A stretch of DNA of 64,000 nucleotides from Blautia schinkii (GTDB lineage: Bacteria > Bacillota > Clostridia > Lachnospirales > Lachnospiraceae), in the NCBI RefSeq assembly GCF_013304825.1, contig NZ_JAAWUO010000018.1, forward strand, positions 1-64,000, read 5' to 3'. The notes below the pieces were generated by a model that worked only from the letters and a program-made list of their open reading frames with translations, did not search any database and was not told where the DNA came from. The stretch's first letter is position 1, and each line of letters starts with the position of its first letter. Positions 25,487-34,119 of the stretch are shown here, one piece after another. Made by a program: the position numbers and the translations under genes.

Positions 25487-26455
25487 CTATTTCGTTGGAA
25501 TTCTAATCCAATTATCCAAATATATGGACACATCATTTTCAAGCGATAAATTCCATCTTTCAGGTGTCAGAACAATTTTATCTTTATAGGCTGATAAATA
25601 AGCCGCCCACCAGCTAAAAGTACTATTTGAAATAATAAAATGCTTGCAAGATTTCATCAATCTAAGTTCTTCGTAGTCGGGGTTTCCAAGATCAACATAC
25701 ACAAAATTCAACTTTCTATTATCAATGTTATTCGTAAAATGATAATTACCCTTGATCCACGCAAGGTCATCATGCGTATTTGAAAAAATATAGAAGGTTG
25801 GATTTACTGTTTTTTTCAACATTTCATTAATTGCATTATTGTAGTATTCAAAAGTACAAATCTGGAGATTCTTCCATCTTGGATCCAAATAGTCTCCGCG
25901 ACGAATATGTAAACAAACTGATTCTGTGCAGCCTATTCTTCTAAGCATATCAGCATTTTCTTTACTTGGTGCAGTCTTTATCTCAAATTCTGTTCCTATA
26001 ATCTCTTTAATGGGAGCAAAGTTTGCCTCCCCTTGAAAAAAGCCAAAAACATATTTATTCTTTTTTCGTGCAAGAAGGGTCTTGAACTCCGTTTGAGATC
26101 TATATGTATAATACACACCATGTTTAGAACGCTTAATGAATTTTTCCTCTCCGAGTGGTTTGGAAGTCTTAAGTATTTTCCAAGGTATAATATCAAATCC
26201 ATTAGCTAATAATGTTCTTATTTTAAAAATCTCCATATCATTTTTTTGTTTCTTTTTTTTCATGAACTCAACATCATCGTTTAGAACGAAATTATGGAGA
26301 GATGCTTTTCTAAAATCAAAATGATCAATATAGTATGAATTAATTGCAATTTTTTCTTTTTGTCCCTCTTGTTCATATAAATATTGTAAATATCTTGCAT
26401 ATGCATATTGAAAGAGCTGATTTCCAAGCCCATCTTTTATAATCAAACTAATCAT
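25487..26455 (-). CDS. alpha-1,2-fucosyltransferase, GT11 family
   Basis: This 322-residue GT11 enzyme has the N-terminal GLGNQLFQYAYARYL motif, the GDP-fucose-binding VCLHIRRGDYLDPR, and the C-terminal ISNSTFSWWAAYL and IVLTPERW. Family members transfer fucose from GDP-fucose in alpha-1,2 linkage, usually to galactose, making H-antigen-like ends. The donor could come from the fucokinase/pyrophosphorylase encoded at 30834-33911. The ATG shares one base with the stop of the pyruvyltransferase-like gene (TAATG). Confidence 0.92.
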   Translation of the reverse strand: MISLIIKDGLGNQLFQYAYARYLQYLYEQEGQKEKIAINSYYIDHFDFRKASLHNFVLNDDVEFMKKKKQKNDMEIFKIRTLLANGFDIIPWKILKTSKPLGEEKFIKRSKHGVYYTYRSQTEFKTLLARKKNKYVFGFFQGEANFAPIKEIIGTEFEIKTAPSKENADMLRRIGCTESVCLHIRRGDYLDPRWKNLQICTFEYYNNAINEMLKKTVNPTFYIFSNTHDDLAWIKGNYHFTNNIDNRKLNFVYVDLGNPDYEELRLMKSCKHFIISNSTFSWWAAYLSAYKDKIVLTPERWNLSLENDVSIYLDNWIRIPTK

Positions 26456-27342
26456 TAATTTTGTTCCTCTCCGTATATATCGTATGGAAAACTCTTTTTT
26501 AATTTTTCCCTTATAGTATCCAACTCAGGCAATTCCACAGGTTTAATTTGTATCGCCTGCTCTATTGAATCCGCCATAGGGAAATTAATTCTTCCCGTAC
26601 TATAATAGTAATCATAATATTTAACAATATCTATCTGGGGTTTCAATAAAACCGCCGGAACCCCATATGCCTCTGCTAAAATAATGCCATGCAAACTTGA
26701 GGATATTACAACATCTACGCTTACTAATTGATTAAGGAAATCTTGATAATCATCAGTACATATGTTTAATCGTGCAATCTTGTTCTCCTCATATTTTTCA
26801 TTAAGAACATAGTCCTTATGTGTTATTAGACCATATTTTTTTCTATTTTTTAAAGGAACTGCCTTATAAATTTCTGGCATTATGATTGCAGGATCTCCAT
26901 AGACCTCTGGAACACTATATCCATAGTCCATCAAAATTGCACGTGTAACCGGTCCTCGAACCGCTCGAACATCCAATTTTCTCTTTTCCAATCTATATGT
27001 CAGTTTTGCATTAAGGACACCGCTGCCCCAAACAGTGGCATCTTGAATTCCTGCTGTGAGCACACTGCCAATTGCATATAGATGTTTTTTCTCATCAATT
27101 CTTACATCCGGTTTTATTTTTTTTAAGCCAAGCATATAGTTGACAACAACAGGGGACAAAGTATCTCCTAGATTATTTGACTCGTCCCAATAATCTAGAT
27201 TCACTTGTTCATTTTTTGCTCGATTTGAAATATTAAACAAGATAAAATTGTTTCTGAACGGAAACAATAATTTCGTCAAAACTTTTTTCGATGATTCTCC
27301 CATCGCCTTTTTTATTGCTAAATTTAATTTATCTGTTCTCAT
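26455..27342 (-). CDS. polysaccharide pyruvyltransferase family protein
   Basis: This 295-residue protein has the family pattern YWDESNNLGDTLSPVVVNYM near the start, a VRAVRGPVTRAIL motif with the conserved RGP, YGDPAIIMP, and VVISSSLHGIILAEAYGVP near the end. Such enzymes add ketal pyruvate from phosphoenolpyruvate to a sugar, giving a negatively charged polymer; some members act differently. The ATG follows AGAGGTAAG. Confidence 0.85.
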   Translation of the reverse strand: MRTDKLNLAIKKAMGESSKKVLTKLLFPFRNNFILFNISNRAKNEQVNLDYWDESNNLGDTLSPVVVNYMLGLKKIKPDVRIDEKKHLYAIGSVLTAGIQDATVWGSGVLNAKLTYRLEKRKLDVRAVRGPVTRAILMDYGYSVPEVYGDPAIIMPEIYKAVPLKNRKKYGLITHKDYVLNEKYEENKIARLNICTDDYQDFLNQLVSVDVVISSSLHGIILAEAYGVPAVLLKPQIDIVKYYDYYYSTGRINFPMADSIEQAIQIKPVELPELDTIREKLKKSFPYDIYGEEQN

Positions 27343-27353
27343 TCTTACCTCTA

Positions 27354-28658
27354 CTACATATTTTCCTTATTCACTGCCTGCATAAAATCCGAATAAATCA
27401 TATCTTGTATTGTTTTTTTCTGATGATTTCTTTTTCCACATTCCCAGCTCTTATAAGCGTATTCTTCTATTTTCTTAGGGTTATCAATCAGCTTTTCAAG
27501 TTCTTCTTGTATTCTACCCTCATCTTCTGTCACAACAGCTGCATCGTTTTTTTTCAGATACGACATAGCTGCTGTGTGTCCTCCAACTGCAACTATGCAT
27601 CGAGCATTATAAAGATAATCCACAATTTTTGTCGAAAAAGACAACCTGAAAAAATTGCATTCTTTCTTTCCCGTTGGTTCAACATGGAGCAAAATATCAG
27701 CACTATGCATAGTTTTCAATACGTCTGCCGTAGGAACCGGCTCCAAAAGAGCTGAAGCATTCTCAATATTGAGTGCCTTCTCCATTTCATCCGTGTGTGG
27801 TGACATTGTATGTATTCTTAAAAGGCACTTTCTTTCGTTTTTGTTTATAGCCTTTACTGCTTGTGCAACTTTTCCAAGTTCTTTCCAACGCCCTGCACCG
27901 ACATTTCCCATATATATAATGGATATCGGATATTTTACTTCGGATTTTATTTCAGGATCTCCACTAAAATCATATGCCTTATACAAAACCTTGCATTTCT
28001 TGTCAAAATACTGGCTGTACTCTTCCCTCATCTCTTCTGTAATGGTGTATAGGAATTCGCTTCTCTGCGCGCATTTTCTTATATACTTTCTTTCCAAGAA
28101 TGTTTTTCCCCAGAAAAAGGGAGATACAGCCTGTTTGTGTAGCGAATAGTGGTCATCCCAAGCATATGCAATAACTGGAATCGAATATTTATCGTGAAGA
28201 TATGACATTAAAATGTTTGACGCAGGAACCCTACCTAATGGTCCGAAAATCAGCTGCGGTTTTATTTCTTCAACAAATGAATCAAGTTCTTTTGAATGCC
28301 ACTTGCCCCAAATACCAATCATATCCTGAGCCAAAAGCAATGACTCCCATCGCAATTGACGCGCCTTATTATAGGCACCGTTATTCTCTGTCACATTATT
28401 ATTTGATACACTATCCAAAGATACCTTTCGTCCAACGCTCTTCCTTGTTAAAATGCTCTTTGCCAATTCTTTCTCTGGAATGTAAAAATATTTTTGAGCC
28501 ACATTGTTCTGCGGCTTTCCACCTTTGAAATAGATGTTAGAAAATTCTATTTTATCTTGCATTCCGTCAAAGATATTGGACAGTGTATTTCCTACACTGA
28601 CATCATTTCTCCATGGTAGATATGAAACAACCAGTACCCTTATTTTTTCCTCTGACAT
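27354..28658 (-). CDS. glycosyltransferase (GT-B type)
   Basis: This 434-residue protein has GPLGRVPASNILMSYLHDKY in the N-domain. The C-domain begins around ISIIYMGNVGAGRWKELGK and carries SADILLHVEP and FRLSFSTKIVDYLYNARCIV, the E/K-rich region of nucleotide-sugar binding. It resembles GT4-like enzymes but is divergent. It lies 86 bp after the first glycosyltransferase of the operon. The ATG follows AGGAGTGGGATA. Confidence 0.75.
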   Translation of the reverse strand: MSEEKIRVLVVSYLPWRNDVSVGNTLSNIFDGMQDKIEFSNIYFKGGKPQNNVAQKYFYIPEKELAKSILTRKSVGRKVSLDSVSNNNVTENNGAYNKARQLRWESLLLAQDMIGIWGKWHSKELDSFVEEIKPQLIFGPLGRVPASNILMSYLHDKYSIPVIAYAWDDHYSLHKQAVSPFFWGKTFLERKYIRKCAQRSEFLYTITEEMREEYSQYFDKKCKVLYKAYDFSGDPEIKSEVKYPISIIYMGNVGAGRWKELGKVAQAVKAINKNERKCLLRIHTMSPHTDEMEKALNIENASALLEPVPTADVLKTMHSADILLHVEPTGKKECNFFRLSFSTKIVDYLYNARCIVAVGGHTAAMSYLKKNDAAVVTEDEGRIQEELEKLIDNPKKIEEYAYKSWECGKRNHQKKTIQDMIYSDFMQAVNKENM

Positions 28659-28744
28659 TATCCCACTCCTACACTCACTTCTTCGCTACCTTAATCATCT
28701 ATCTTTCATGTTTTTTTTCGATATACAGTATACTTAAAATCTAA

Positions 28745-29875
28745 TTATTTATTATAAAGGCTCTCAAACACAGTCTGATGCTCAACTGATACACGCTTTG
28801 CATCAAATCTTGATTCAACGTCGCTATATCCATGCTCAATCAACTTTCTTCTTAGCACGGAGTCATCAAAAATTCTGTTTACTGCCTTGCTTGCGCCATC
28901 CACATCATCAACATTAACAAGTAGACCATTCTCGCCATCCTTAATGATATTGGGAATAGCATCTACACTGGTAGCCACAATTGGCTTTCCTGCCATCATA
29001 TATTCCGGAAGTGCAAGACCAAATCCTTCCCAGCGACTCAGCAAACATCCAACGTCAAAAAGTTCGACATAGCTCATAGGATCATCTACCCAACCAGTAA
29101 TATGTAACCTTTCAGAAAATCCTTGCTCCTCTGCATATTCTCTGATTTCGTTTTCCAACATACCGTTTCCCACAATGATAAAATATGCGTTTGGAATTTT
29201 ATCATTCACAAGCTTTGCCATCCTAATAAAAACATCTGGCGCTTTTTGAGGACTTACACGCCCAACCATGCCAACGACAAAAGCATCATCTGGAATACCC
29301 AAGTCTGCTCTTTTAACTACTCCATGTGCCCCAGCTTTGTAAGCATCTACATCCACACCATTAAAAATAACCTGCAATTTGCCTGCTTTGCATATGCTCT
29401 TATCCAACGCAGACTGTTTTTCTGCATCTGAAATGCAAATAATCTTATCACAGAATGGTGCAGCTAATTTTTCAATTGCAGCATACATTGTTTTCTTCTT
29501 ATTTGAACAACGCATATTAAATGCCCACCCATGTGGGTTGTATACACAGTGATTCTTCAGACCAATATTTGCCACACGAGCGATTGCACCAGCTTTACTG
29601 GAATGCGCATAAACGATATCAGGGGTATATTTTTTTATCAGTTTCCGAACTTGTCCGATTGCCTTTAAGTCGTTACCTCCAATGGCTCTGCTCATCTCAA
29701 TCTGTTCAAAGAAATCTACCAAACCTTTATAATCTTCCGCATAATAATCCTGTGAGCAAACCAATATATTCTCAAACTTCTCCTTGTCCAAATACTTGAG
29801 AAGCATTCGGATATAGCGATCTACGCCACCTGCGGCCTGCGCCACATGCAATACCCTGATTTTATTTTTCCTCAT
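28745..29875 (-). CDS. glycosyltransferase family 4
   Basis: This 376-residue GT4 enzyme begins VLHVAQAAGGVDRYIRMLLK, the usual G-G-x2-R donor-site opening. It also has AHSSKAGAIARVANI, VGMVGRVSPQKAPDVFIRMA, and LLSRWEGFGLALPEYMMAGK with the E-x7-E motif. It acts early in repeat-unit assembly. It is now the first intact gene of the exopolysaccharide operon, since the priming sugar transferase that should precede it is only a fragment (29926-30105). Confidence 0.9.
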   Translation of the reverse strand: MRKNKIRVLHVAQAAGGVDRYIRMLLKYLDKEKFENILVCSQDYYAEDYKGLVDFFEQIEMSRAIGGNDLKAIGQVRKLIKKYTPDIVYAHSSKAGAIARVANIGLKNHCVYNPHGWAFNMRCSNKKKTMYAAIEKLAAPFCDKIICISDAEKQSALDKSICKAGKLQVIFNGVDVDAYKAGAHGVVKRADLGIPDDAFVVGMVGRVSPQKAPDVFIRMAKLVNDKIPNAYFIIVGNGMLENEIREYAEEQGFSERLHITGWVDDPMSYVELFDVGCLLSRWEGFGLALPEYMMAGKPIVATSVDAIPNIIKDGENGLLVNVDDVDGASKAVNRIFDDSVLRRKLIEHGYSDVESRFDAKRVSVEHQTVFESLYNK

Positions 29876-29925
29876 CCCTCAAATACTCCTCGTCTTTTTT
29901 CTTTCCGCAAATCTATGTAAGCCTT

Positions 29926-30105
29926 TTACTCTCCATGCCCCAGTAAACACACCTTGAAGGTCTTAAAAATGATTTTCCAGTCCACCCAGAAGCTACGCTC
30001 CTTGACATATTTCACATCCAGATCCATCCATTCTTCAAAGGTGAGGTCATTACGATGCTGGGCAATTTGCCAGTAGCAGCTCAGGCTGGGAGTCACATGC
30101 AGGCG
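29926..30105 (-). pseudogene. C-terminal fragment of a priming sugar transferase
   Basis: Sixty codons ending at TAA (29926-29928) read as the conserved end of bacterial undecaprenyl-phosphate sugar transferases (WbaP/WcaJ type): LSCYWQIAQHRNDLTFEEWM, then DLDVKYVKERSFWVDWKII. Upstream a TAG replaces the expected glutamine in EKQRLHV. After about seven more matching residues (QYGEYEK) the similarity ends near 30130. The enzyme that should load the first sugar on the lipid carrier is therefore lost here; a copy elsewhere would be needed. Confidence 0.8.
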
Positions 30106-30199
30106 CTATTTCTCGTACTCGCCGTACTGTCATGGGCTACTCACCTATTTTTCCTCAACTGAATCTTTAAGGTAGACACCTTCATACCAGCTCACCAAC

Positions 30200-30279
30200 A
30201 AAGTGCTGACTCTTATTGTCATAACTCGCTGTCGCACTTCTCCATTTTTCAAAGTGCTGACCCTTATTGTCATAACCCG
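30200..30279. repeat. 29-bp direct repeat, period 51
   Basis: AAAGTGCTGACTCTTATTGT (30200-30219, continuing CATAACTCG) recurs at 30251-30279 with two differences. The 51-bp period is a multiple of three, and a minus-strand frame reads a repeated YDNKxQHF. No start codon or gene is convincing. It lies between two gene fragments in scrambled DNA. Confidence 0.4.
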
Positions 30280-30355
30280 TAATCCAACTTACTTTGTTAA
30301 AACTGTACAAGTTCATATCATTTCCTTATTGCAACATGAACAATCATCTACCCCT

Positions 30356-30484
30356 CACCACCTCTAATTCTCCAGAAAAATGCAGTTATCATGTCCACTT
30401 ACTGTCTGCAATAAATTTATTCGGAAAAATAGATTTTGGACTTTTTTGCACGTTGGCTTTCCACTCTTAATTCTTCGGAAAAAT
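30356..30484. repeat. dispersed short repeat, two further copies
   Basis: CACCACCTCTAATTCTCCAG (30356-30375, continuing AAAAAT) and CCACTCTTAATTCTTCGGAA (30461-30480) match the motif at 2676-2702. A shorter TATTCGGAAAAAT lies between. They probably mark ends or debris of a mobile element that broke the dehydrogenase gene. Confidence 0.35.
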
Positions 30485-30594
30485 GAAGGTATCATCACCA
30501 TCTCTTGCTCTGCAATAAAACAGGCTCGCAGCAGGGTATTTTGCATGAGTTTTATACGCCACCGTAGACCATCATGCCGCCACTGAATGTTTGA

Positions 30595-30804
30595 GGTAGA
30601 CATGGTAGGTGCTACAATTACTACAAAATCGGCATCCCGATATGCAGCTTCTGCATCCAGCGTTGCCGTCAGATTCAGATCTTTTTCTGCAAGATATTTC
30701 TCAATATAATCATCCTGGATTGGAGATTTGCGATTGTTGATCATCTCTGCTTTTTCCGGAACTATATCCACTGCTGTCACCTGATGATGCTGGCTCAGAT
30801 TTCA
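30595..30804 (-). pseudogene. ugd: fragment of UDP-glucose 6-dehydrogenase
   Basis: About 65 codons match the early part of UDP-glucose dehydrogenase: SQHHQVTAVDIVPEK (end of the first Rossmann unit), MINNRKSPIQDDYIEKYL, then AAYRDADFVVIVAPT. Both ends are cut: the start codon and GxGxxG lie beyond a break near 30805, and after APT the sequence becomes unrelated. The gene cannot make enzyme. It shows that uronic-acid synthesis was once part of this glycan locus. Confidence 0.8.
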
Positions 30805-30833
30805 TTTATATCTAAATATAAAATCCGTGTCCC

Positions 30834-33800
30834 TCACACAAACTCCACATCCCAGACATCCACTCCGGAATCCTGGAACACATCTCTCAGTCTCTTATGC
30901 AGCATCTCCTGTGTAACGCCTTTTTTCAGCACTACCTGCAGGAAGCCGCCTCCTCCGGCTCCGGAGATAAATTTTCCGTCGATGAGGTCTTCGCATACGC
31001 CGAAGATCTGATCGATACAGGTGTTAGTGGAGCCTGCATCCAGTTTTTTGGAGATTTCCCAGTGCTGGTTCAGAAGATTTGCGAATTCGTCGATGTCTTC
31101 TTTTTCCAAGGCAAATTTCATCAAAGCTGCTACTTTTTGCATCTCGTCCAAAGCTTCCAGGGATTCTTTCCGGCCTCCGATATAGTTTCCTACTACTTCT
31201 CGGAGCAGGTTTCTGGCCAGGCGCCGCTGGCCTGTATAGATCAGTGCAAATCGTTCCTGCAGCTCCTGTTTTGTCTTTTCGGAAATTTCCACTTTTTCTA
31301 CTTTGAGATGCTGGCGGATTCCTGGTCTGGATGTGATAAATTTGATTCCAGGAGTCAGACCGCCGACCTGATCCTGCCAGCCGCCGCCTGTACTCATGAT
31401 CTGCTCAAGATTCAAGACTGTGTCGTAGATCTGGCTGTCATCCCAGTTTTCTCCCAGAAATTCTGCAAAAGCTTTGACACAGGCACCTGCAAGAATGCTG
31501 CTTGTTCCAAGACCGGAGCCTTTTGGCACACCCTTAACACAGGTGGACAGATAAAATCCGCCTCCCATTTTTTCCAGAACCTTTTTCAGGTCTGCTTTTT
31601 CTTCCAGCGGAAGGATTCCACAGGCGATAATAGCTGCCTTGTGCAGTGCAAAAGGATCGTATGGATTATGACAATCCTGGATTTCTTCTGCTGTTTCTGC
31701 TGTTCCGTAAGCACCGGTATCTGTGCTTGCCAGCTCAATATGTAATTCCGGGATCCTCCGGATTTCTACTTCAATTGGTTCACAGCCTCTTAACCGAATT
31801 GCTGCATTAAGAACAGTTCCACCGTGTTCATTGCAGTATGGTGGTGTGTCTGACCAGCCGCCGCCCCAGTTTACTCGTACCGGAAGATTTACTTTTACAT
31901 GCTCCTTTGCAATCTGATAGTTACCTTTTCCATCCAGCTGCGTCTGAGATGCGATTTCTTTCTGTATCTGGGAAAAACACTCCTGTTCCAGCATGTCGTA
32001 AGTTTTTCCTGCAAAACACTTTTTCGTGAATTTCATGGAACGTGACACTGCATACAGAATTCTTATCCTCTGGAAAAAATCTGCCTTTTCTGCCGCTTCC
32101 ATCAGAAGCTGATAATGCCGCTCCCTGATTTCTTTTTCTCCGAAGATCTTCAAGGCAGGGATGTAATGTCCGCCTTTTTTAATTTCTTCCAGAAAAAGTG
32201 CTACAAGGATACGGGCTTCCAGATCTTTTTTCCAGGAAAGGATGTTTTCAGTGTTTCCATAACGGAATGATTCTTCCAGGCTTAGTCTGGTCTGTTTCTT
32301 CCAGTTCTGAACCTGCGCCGGATCTGCCTGTCCTTCGCTCATTTTTACAAGAAGCCTTCCTGCTTCTGCTGCTTCCTGGAATGTCCGGCATACAGGATAC
32401 AGCTTTGCATTCCAGAGAGCATGATTTTCTCCTGTCCACACATCTTTTACAGTCAGGGAGTTCTCTCTGAGAAAACTGTCAAGGTTTCCTTTCAGAAAGC
32501 TGCCTTTTTCTTCCAGTGTTTTTTTCGGATTATCCACCACGCCGTATGTTCGGATCACACATCTGCCTGCCTGTGCACCGCAAAGCTCTTCAGCTTCATC
32601 TCTCAGCTTTACACCATGGAACACCGTATTTTCCGGCACACAAATATCCTTAAGAAAAAGTCCTGATACCACTGCCCCTTTTCCAATATGGGATCTACCT
32701 TCCAGGCAGCTATCCTCAATGTAGGTTCCTTCCTCAACTTCTGTTTCCGGTGCGATCAGCGCTGTATGCAAAGCTCCTGCACAGTTGCCGGCATTTGTAA
32801 ACACATGTTTTTTCCAATCCAGAAATTCGTAGTCTGCCACTTCTTCTGTCATCAGAGCTCGAAGTTCTCTTGTTGTTCCAAAATGGATAAATTCAGCCGG
32901 TGAAAGGCAGATCAGCTTCATCTGATACGGACTTAATGCTTCCCAGATTTTTTCCCTGCAGGAAAAAAGCTCTTCGCAGAATTCACCTTCCGGTTTTTCT
33001 TTCTGATATTGTTCAAATGTGGAATCTGCAGCCAGTGGATACAGAAAATCTCCGTAAAAACTGACTCTTGCTTTCTCATTTACAAAAGTTTCATCTTTAT
33101 CGGGGTCCGTATTTTTGCCTGTTTTATCCGCGATCAGATTAAAAAGCGCGCCAAGGATTTCGGCATCCAGAAGTACAGCCCCTGTATCAAGATCCACGCA
33201 ATCCTGTCCGTTCACAGCTCCCAGTTTACGAAGCGTTTCTTCCGGCTGCTTGTGCAGAAACATTTTTACGTGGTCATTTCCATCGTTTAAAAACACTCCA
33301 TGATCCACGCCTACTTCGATCGGGGATTTCATGGAGATTGCCGCAGCTCCGCGGAACTGGGCATCTATCTGTAAAGGATTAAAAAGGAGGAGCACATCTC
33401 CGGAAAGCACCAGCATTCCCTCTTTAAATCTGGCCGGAACGCCTGCCATGCTGATTAGAAATTCATCAAACAGTGTGGAACCTCTTCCATCCGGAAGTTC
33501 TCTTGGTACTGGGGAAAAAAGCTTTCCGCATACAGAATACTGCGGCACTCTTTTGCTGTCCCCGCCGGAATGGATCACCAGGATTCTTTTGTTATGGAAA
33601 TCTCCATGGAGTCCTTCTTCTTCGGAAAGAAATCGGAGTACATTTAATGTTGCTCCTCCGGAACCTACACGTTTTCCTTCCGGATCCGGCAATACGAAGT
33701 ATTTTGTCCATCCAGGCAGTACGCCCTGTTCCAGTCTGTCTGCAATCTGGCTGCGGAAGGATCTGGCCTGCTCTTCGTTTGATGAAGTCAGGATCACATA

Positions 33801-33911
33801 GTCCCACCTGGGAAAATTAACTTTGCGGATGCTCCGCGCATAGTCCTCCCATGCGTCCTGACAACTCTGGCGCAGAAAAAGATTTTTCAGTTTCTTGTAT
33901 TCTGTCTTCAT
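30834..33911 (-). CDS. fkp: bifunctional L-fucokinase / fucose-1-phosphate guanylyltransferase-like protein
   Basis: The protein has about 1025 residues from the ATG at 33911 (AAGGATAAGGAAAGCA upstream); an upstream in-frame ATG at 33938 has a weaker site. The N-terminal half (about 60-500) is the fucokinase/pyrophosphorylase domain with RVGSGGATLNVL and HSGGDSKRVPQYS. The middle is a left-handed-helix-like part. The C-terminal 350 residues are a GHMP kinase: VRVNWGGGWSDTPPYCNEHG, then GVPKGSGLGTSSILAGA, then GAGGGGF. Fkp-type enzymes turn L-fucose into GDP-L-fucose for surface glycans. Bacteroides Fkp has about 950 residues. A heptose-kinase specificity cannot be excluded by eye. Confidence 0.82.
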   Translation of the reverse strand: MKTEYKKLKNLFLRQSCQDAWEDYARSIRKVNFPRWDYVILTSSNEEQARSFRSQIADRLEQGVLPGWTKYFVLPDPEGKRVGSGGATLNVLRFLSEEEGLHGDFHNKRILVIHSGGDSKRVPQYSVCGKLFSPVPRELPDGRGSTLFDEFLISMAGVPARFKEGMLVLSGDVLLLFNPLQIDAQFRGAAAISMKSPIEVGVDHGVFLNDGNDHVKMFLHKQPEETLRKLGAVNGQDCVDLDTGAVLLDAEILGALFNLIADKTGKNTDPDKDETFVNEKARVSFYGDFLYPLAADSTFEQYQKEKPEGEFCEELFSCREKIWEALSPYQMKLICLSPAEFIHFGTTRELRALMTEEVADYEFLDWKKHVFTNAGNCAGALHTALIAPETEVEEGTYIEDSCLEGRSHIGKGAVVSGLFLKDICVPENTVFHGVKLRDEAEELCGAQAGRCVIRTYGVVDNPKKTLEEKGSFLKGNLDSFLRENSLTVKDVWTGENHALWNAKLYPVCRTFQEAAEAGRLLVKMSEGQADPAQVQNWKKQTRLSLEESFRYGNTENILSWKKDLEARILVALFLEEIKKGGHYIPALKIFGEKEIRERHYQLLMEAAEKADFFQRIRILYAVSRSMKFTKKCFAGKTYDMLEQECFSQIQKEIASQTQLDGKGNYQIAKEHVKVNLPVRVNWGGGWSDTPPYCNEHGGTVLNAAIRLRGCEPIEVEIRRIPELHIELASTDTGAYGTAETAEEIQDCHNPYDPFALHKAAIIACGILPLEEKADLKKVLEKMGGGFYLSTCVKGVPKGSGLGTSSILAGACVKAFAEFLGENWDDSQIYDTVLNLEQIMSTGGGWQDQVGGLTPGIKFITSRPGIRQHLKVEKVEISEKTKQELQERFALIYTGQRRLARNLLREVVGNYIGGRKESLEALDEMQKVAALMKFALEKEDIDEFANLLNQHWEISKKLDAGSTNTCIDQIFGVCEDLIDGKFISGAGGGGFLQVVLKKGVTQEMLHKRLRDVFQDSGVDVWDVEFV

Positions 33912-33944
33912 TGCTTTCCTTATCCTTTGCTTTTTCATACTTTC

Positions 33945-34119
33945 TTTTTTTCATAACTTTGAATACTCTTATCTGCTGTCACGGCCTGCGCCGTAACTTC
34001 TGCAGAAATTCTTTGCCGACTCTTCCCTTTACCGGAAAGACACGACAGGCGGTATTCAACCTGTCAGGAGCTGCCTGTAGCAGCTGCTGAGTTGTGCTTG
34101 CGCTTCTATAAAACAGTGG
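33945..34119 (-). ncRNA. possible guide-RNA scaffold downstream of TnpB-like gene
   Basis: On the minus strand the region after the TnpB-like stop contains hairpins AAAACAG-TGG-type (about 34094-34119) and GACAGG-ttgaatacc-CCTGTC, with further GC-rich pairs, and no gene. TnpB guide RNAs normally lie at and beyond the 3' end of the gene. The assignment is by position only. Confidence 0.3.
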
